A stretch of DNA of 36,475 bases, from NCBI GenBank assembly GCA_031286205.1, contig JAITUR010000076.1, positions 1 through 36,475 on the forward strand. Direction: 5' to 3'. Below, in pieces: positions 33,228 through 36,475 of this stretch (its first letter is position 1; the number at the start of each line of letters is the position of its first letter). A program made the translations under genes and the position numbers. Below the pieces are notes generated by a model that had not been told where the DNA came from, made no database searches, and saw only the letters and a list, made by a program, of their open reading frames with translations. This stretch comes from Treponema sp. GTDB taxonomy: Bacteria > Spirochaetota > Spirochaetia > Treponematales > Breznakiellaceae.

Positions 33228-33243
33228 GCTGGTTATTACCAGC
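33228..33243. repeat. Second hairpin over the flaA stop codon
   Basis: GCTGGT and ACCAGC pair around a TATT loop and include the flaA stop at 33236-33238. It stands next to the longer inverted repeat at 33196-33226. Confidence 0.55.
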
Positions 33244-33964
33244 CGTCAACCATGTCGTCCGGATCGCGATAGTGCTCTGAAAAGAGGTCTGTTAACGCGC
33301 GGAGATCGTCAAAGTAAATATAGTAGCTGCCATAGGCTTGCATTGGATCACAGTCGATACGGAAACCGGCAATCTTAATACCTGCATGATTGCTAAAGTG
33401 GTAATTTCTTTGTACTACACCGCTTAATCCATCGTCTGCCTGAGGCGGAATGGTTACTGTTACTTTTTTCCAACCCATAAAATTAAGCTTGCCCATGCTG
33501 AACTCGTAGTATCTTCCAAAGAAATCCTGGATTAAGAGGATAAGCTCGTGGTTAAAGTTACGACCGGCTACCCATACGGATACAGTCTTTGTAATACCTT
33601 CTACCGGAATAGGGCGTGCGGGATAGATAAAGATACTGTTATGACCCCTGCGAAGGAAGTCGACTCTTGTACCAAGTACATATTTGTCCTGAATGTCCAT
33701 GCCTTCTTCGTCTGGAATGGGTTCTTTACCTGCAGGACTGCCGGTAAATAATCTGCTTGTTGTATAACCTTCGTCGCCGGACATTGTAGAACGCCAGAAA
33801 CCGTCATGTTCGAATTTATCTACGGATACTTCTTTTAACATTTGCTGGGCAGATTCAATGCCAAGCCTTTCCGGATCCGGACCGCCTATTTCCCTTTCTT
33901 GCTGTTGTGCAAAAGCAGAACCTGCAACGAGAAGGATAAGTGTTATTATTAAAAACTTTTTCAT
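33236..33964 (-). CDS. flaA: Flagellar filament outer layer protein FlaA (second copy)
   Basis: A 242-residue FlaA-type sheath protein of the periplasmic flagellum. A signal peptide (MKKFLIITLILLVAGSAFA) precedes the Gln-rich mature start. Family landmarks are KYVLGTRVDFLRRGHNSIFI, PIPVEGITKTVSVWVAGRN, LILLIQDFFGRYYEF, LNFMGWKKVTVTIP and the C-terminal IYFDDLRALTDLF. It starts ten bases after the first FlaA gene, with AAGGAG before the ATG, so both are made from one message. The C-terminus has the acidic YRDPDDMVDGW tail. FlaA is specific to spirochaetes, and this supports the taxonomic reading. Confidence 0.92.
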   Translation of the reverse strand: MKKFLIITLILLVAGSAFAQQQEREIGGPDPERLGIESAQQMLKEVSVDKFEHDGFWRSTMSGDEGYTTSRLFTGSPAGKEPIPDEEGMDIQDKYVLGTRVDFLRRGHNSIFIYPARPIPVEGITKTVSVWVAGRNFNHELILLIQDFFGRYYEFSMGKLNFMGWKKVTVTIPPQADDGLSGVVQRNYHFSNHAGIKIAGFRIDCDPMQAYGSYYIYFDDLRALTDLFSEHYRDPDDMVDGW

Positions 33965-33974
33965 TTATTTCTCC

Positions 33975-34772
33975 TTAATTACCTGCTGCCCAGAGTCTTT
34001 CCACATTCCGGGGATCCGCCAAGTCATTTCCATCAAACAACTGTTCGAACACATCTGTTAAAATCTTTAGCTGTTTGAAATAAATATAAAAATTGTCCAC
34101 TCTTTCTACGGGTTGTGTCCAAATTCTGAACTTAACAAACGATAGGCTTGCTTCGGAAGGAAGTGTTCTTCTGGTCTGAGAAATGCTTGTAGGAATATTT
34201 AATCTAAGATTTCTCCAGCCGGGATAGGCAATATCGCCCAATCTAAGAGGATGTACAACTCCCCAATCGTCCCTTAAATAAACTTCTATATAGAACCTTA
34301 AATTTGCTCCCCATACCCAAACATCCATGTTTTGAATTTTTCCCGGAATTGGGATTTCATAGGGGTCATTGTCCGGGTCATAACCGCGGGCTGTCATTCT
34401 ATTTCTTTCAGTTGAGTTTGCTTCTACACCTGTTAATACCGGATACAGATCTATCCAGTTGTAACCCCTGCGATCGAATTTACCGTGCAATCCCAAGCTT
34501 CTGATAGACGGAGCGCCCGGGTCTCTTGAATAACCAAAAGCGGCAATTGGCCAAGCTTCTATATAGCTAATCTTGGGGAAAGTTTCATCTTCTGTTACAG
34601 TGATGAACCTGCTGGCTGTAGCTCTCCATTCGTACCGAGCATCGTCGTCTCCGTTAAAAGATTCAAGAATCCTTGATTCTAAGCTGGTGGTATGAGCTTG
34701 ACCAAAACCTGAAAAAACCGTTATACATGCCAATACAATTAGGCAGATAATTTTGAAACCAATTTGTTTCAT
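33975..34772 (-). CDS. flaA: Flagellar filament outer layer protein FlaA (first copy)
   Basis: A 265-residue FlaA paralog with a signal peptide (MKQIGFKIICLIVLACITVF, ending near GFGQA). It shares the family layout with its neighbour: GLHGKFDRRGYNWIDLYP, IPGKIQNMDVWVWGANL, FYIEVYLRDDWG, YPGWRNLRLNIP and the C-terminal IYFKQLKILTDVF. Compared with the second copy it has a longer N-terminal region and a different end (DPRNVERLWAAGN). AAGGAG lies six bases before ATG 34772, and a near-consensus promoter lies 30 bases upstream. The two proteins probably form different parts of the filament sheath, as paired FlaA proteins do in other treponemes. Confidence 0.9.
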   Translation of the reverse strand: MKQIGFKIICLIVLACITVFSGFGQAHTTSLESRILESFNGDDDARYEWRATASRFITVTEDETFPKISYIEAWPIAAFGYSRDPGAPSIRSLGLHGKFDRRGYNWIDLYPVLTGVEANSTERNRMTARGYDPDNDPYEIPIPGKIQNMDVWVWGANLRFYIEVYLRDDWGVVHPLRLGDIAYPGWRNLRLNIPTSISQTRRTLPSEASLSFVKFRIWTQPVERVDNFYIYFKQLKILTDVFEQLFDGNDLADPRNVERLWAAGN

Positions 34773-34802
34773 CCCTAACTCCTTTTATAATCCTTAATAT
34801 TA

Positions 34803-34832
34803 ATTATATATAAATTCTTCTATCTTTGTCAA
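34803..34832 (-). promoter_or_regulatory. Strong sigma-70-type promoter of the flaA pair
   Basis: TTGACA (34827-34832 on the minus strand), an 18-base gap and TATAAT (34803-34808) are both consensus hexamers. The predicted start near 34796 gives a leader of about 24 bases with a good ribosome binding site. This agrees with sigma-70 control known for flaA in treponemes, unlike the core flagellins. Confidence 0.75.
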
Positions 34833-34842
34833 CATTCTACAC

Positions 34843-35772
34843 CTATTTTTGCATTTTATGCAATAACCTGCGGTTGATTTTTTGGGGGTTTTTATAGATT
34901 ATTTTTGATTGAATCTGCCCCTCCGCAAGCCCCTCGGAGGCCATTCTGACAGCCGTAACGGTCTGTGCCAGGGGGGAATCGTCCAGGATTAGAACTGCCT
35001 CTTCCGGTATTAATTGGGGGTCTGCCCAGGTATAAAAAATTACCGGAATATCATGGCTATTTTCCATAAATGCCCCCCCTGTTCCGGCAAGAATCGCGCA
35101 AATAATGCCCGGTCCATGAGAAAATTGCCCAAAAGAGGTGTAAAACGATGTATTCGGCGGGTTTTCCAGGGTATTGATACCCCGTAAGAAGGCTTCCCTA
35201 CCCTGCCTTTGAACATCTGACTCTATAAAAACCACTATTCTTCCTTTTTCTTCTATTTCCTCTGTTTCTTCCGTTTTTTCTCTATTAATAACCAAAATAG
35301 CGGCAGCCAGGCCCGCTATGTAAAAATCAGTATTTATATCGGTTTTATAAATAAAAAAATCCGGCGCGGTTGGTCCCAAAATATTGTTGGCAGGGCTGTT
35401 TTCTCCATATCTGCCCTCCAGTATGATTATTGGAATATCCGGGTTTTGCTCGCGGTACATACGGGCGGAATAGGTAAATCTGAGGGGGAAAATTACACAG
35501 TACGGGCGGCGGGAAACATTGCTTATGGCATGGGGGACTACATCATCGCCGGCATCATCGGCTGTCATGACCATTTTTACAGGGCGGTACAGGGCAAGAG
35601 CCGCAGCCCTGGATTCCGAGCGGAGCCGCTCTTTGCCGTAAAGTGGGATAAACGCCATATCGCTTACAATTAATACCGGTTGGCGGCAAAGAAAAATAAT
35701 ATAGGGGGTAAGGATTGCTATAGCAGCCCCGATGAGAATAGCCATTTTTTTGCGTTTCGGCTTCGGCTTCAT
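34843..35772 (-). CDS. Membrane-anchored protein resembling a periplasmic binding protein
   Basis: A 309-residue protein with a basic N-terminus (MKPKPKRKKM) and one transmembrane helix (about 10-29), the rest probably periplasmic. Alternating strands and helices such as PVLIVSDMAFIPLYG, YCVIFPLRF, IPIIILEGRYG, GRIVVFIESDVQRQGREAFLRGI, DIPVIFYTWADPQLIPEEAVLILDD look like a two-lobed type I binding-protein fold (BMP or LacI-like). The signature is too weak to name a ligand. It follows the chemotaxis receptor gene by 16 bases, so the two may act together in sensing. A Lys/Asn-rich helical tail ends the protein. Confidence 0.6.
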   Translation of the reverse strand: MKPKPKRKKMAILIGAAIAILTPYIIFLCRQPVLIVSDMAFIPLYGKERLRSESRAAALALYRPVKMVMTADDAGDDVVPHAISNVSRRPYCVIFPLRFTYSARMYREQNPDIPIIILEGRYGENSPANNILGPTAPDFFIYKTDINTDFYIAGLAAAILVINREKTEETEEIEEKGRIVVFIESDVQRQGREAFLRGINTLENPPNTSFYTSFGQFSHGPGIICAILAGTGGAFMENSHDIPVIFYTWADPQLIPEEAVLILDDSPLAQTVTAVRMASEGLAEGQIQSKIIYKNPQKINRRLLHKMQK

Positions 35773-35788
35773 AATTCCAATTATAACT

Positions 35789-36475
35789 TTAAGAAGTCTC
35801 TTGCGCGACCAGTTTGGCGATTAGCTCGTGGTCATTGCTTTGAATCGCGCGGACAATGTCTGCCGACATGGCGGCAAGCATATTTATATCGTAACGAAGT
35901 TTGTCCGTTAAAGAAAGCATCTCTGAATAGTCGGTTTTTACTACACCGCTTTGCTCTTTAAGAGAATCCAGAGCGTTCGTTATGTTTATGCTTTTTGCGG
36001 ACAGTTCGGTAAAATTATCGATTAACTCGGTCATAGTGCCGGCAATGTCGTTAATTTCCTCGGACATGGTGTTAATAATAACACCTGCTTCGTTTGATCT
36101 TGTAGAAGTAAGATTTATTCCTTTAATAATGCCTGAAAGTGTTTGCGCAATATTCCTTGAATTTTCTCTTGTTGTTTCGGAAAGGCGGCGGATTTCATCG
36201 GCTACAACGGCAAACCCCTTACCCGCGCTCCCTGCGTGCGCCGCTTCTATGGCTGCATTCATGGAAAGCAGATTTGTGTTAGATGCAATTACACTGATAA
36301 TTTTTATTGCCGCGCTGATTCCGTCTATAGATTGGGAGAAAGCCTGAACCGCCTGAACGGTGTCTGTCATTGCGGACTGGCCCTTTTCGGCATTATCGAT
36401 TAAATCTGTTATGGACTCCCGTTTTTCCCGCGACAAGTTGGATGAGCTTTTTAGAGAGCTTACCATTTCTTCCGT
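35789..36475 (-). CDS. Methyl-accepting chemotaxis protein, C-terminal part (cut by window edge)
   Basis: An open frame of 229 codons enters from the right edge, so the N-terminal sensor is outside the window. The visible part is the cytoplasmic signalling coiled coil. The hairpin tip has [20 protein letters not shown] followed by [13 protein letters not shown], which contacts CheA and CheW. The downstream helical return arm continues to about 225 and ends in a short tail with no CheR-binding pentapeptide visible. In-frame ATG 36466 is inside the domain and not a real start. It is co-transcribed with the binding-protein-like gene that follows. Confidence 0.92.
   Translation of the reverse strand, partial: TEEMVSSLKSSSNLSREKRESITDLIDNAEKGQSAMTDTVQAVQAFSQSIDGISAAIKIISVIASNTNLLSMNAAIEAAHAGSAGKGFAVVADEIRRLSETTRENSRNIAQTLSGIIKGINLTSTRSNEAGVIINTMSEEINDIAGTMTELIDNFTELSAKSINITNALDSLKEQSGVVKTDYSEMLSLTDKLRYDINMLAAMSADIVRAIQSNDHELIAKLVAQETS

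Overview
The window looks like a chromosome segment of a spirochaete, most likely Treponema (inferred from content: two FlaA flagellar sheath proteins, a DUF115 motility accessory factor, a class III adenylate cyclase next to a FecR-domain protein, PTS enzyme I with no sugar permease beside it, and NHL/TPR proteins). No rRNA, tRNA, CRISPR array, insertion sequence or phage gene was seen. No stretch longer than 300 bases lacks a gene.

Left part (1-6525): an AT-rich accessory zone. It holds a divergent pair (small unknown gene and XRE regulator), a BrnT/BrnA-like toxin-antitoxin pair, a 35-residue membrane protein gene, a Phd/ParE pair, an adenylate cyclase with a FecR-domain partner, and a DUF104-type antitoxin with a VapC toxin remnant that carries an in-frame internal deletion. 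Four copies of a promoter-like repeat (578-608, 1251-1320, 2150-2219 and a diverged one at 5908-5940) border these modules. Two copies are the likely promoters of the small membrane protein and the cyclase. The other two point antisense into toxin-antitoxin operons.

Middle part (6526-20882): housekeeping genes. On the minus strand thrA (aspartokinase/homoserine dehydrogenase) precedes an aminotransferase. Divergently, a cysteine desulfurase precedes thiI, which fits sulfur transfer to tRNA 4-thiouridine. A minus-strand series follows, listed in transcription order: a PpiC/SurA-type foldase and DUF115 protein, then (from an internal promoter) a galactokinase-like GHMP kinase, surE, a TPR protein, a TPR/NHL/VWA-like protein and a bacteriohemerythrin.

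Right-centre (20941-30462): a ten-gene, tightly overlapping minus-strand operon for a compact type II secretion system: prepilin peptidase, secretin GspD, ATPase GspE, GspF, major pseudopilin GspG, three minor pseudopilins, one large bitopic protein that appears to merge GspL/GspM-like and GspC-like parts, and a TPR lipoprotein that could be the pilotin. A lipoprotein with a probable jelly-roll domain is transcribed divergently. This compact secretion operon, with its apparent platform fusion, is the most distinctive system in the window.

Right end (31462-36475): ptsI, two flaA genes behind a near-consensus sigma-70 promoter, a membrane-anchored protein resembling a periplasmic binding protein, and the C-terminal part of a chemotaxis receptor cut by the window edge.

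Several operon heads (genes at 132, 215, 1146, 17783, 20882 and 30462) have promoter-like hexamers only 5-11 bases before the start codon and no Shine-Dalgarno sequence, which suggests leaderless or near-leaderless transcripts.
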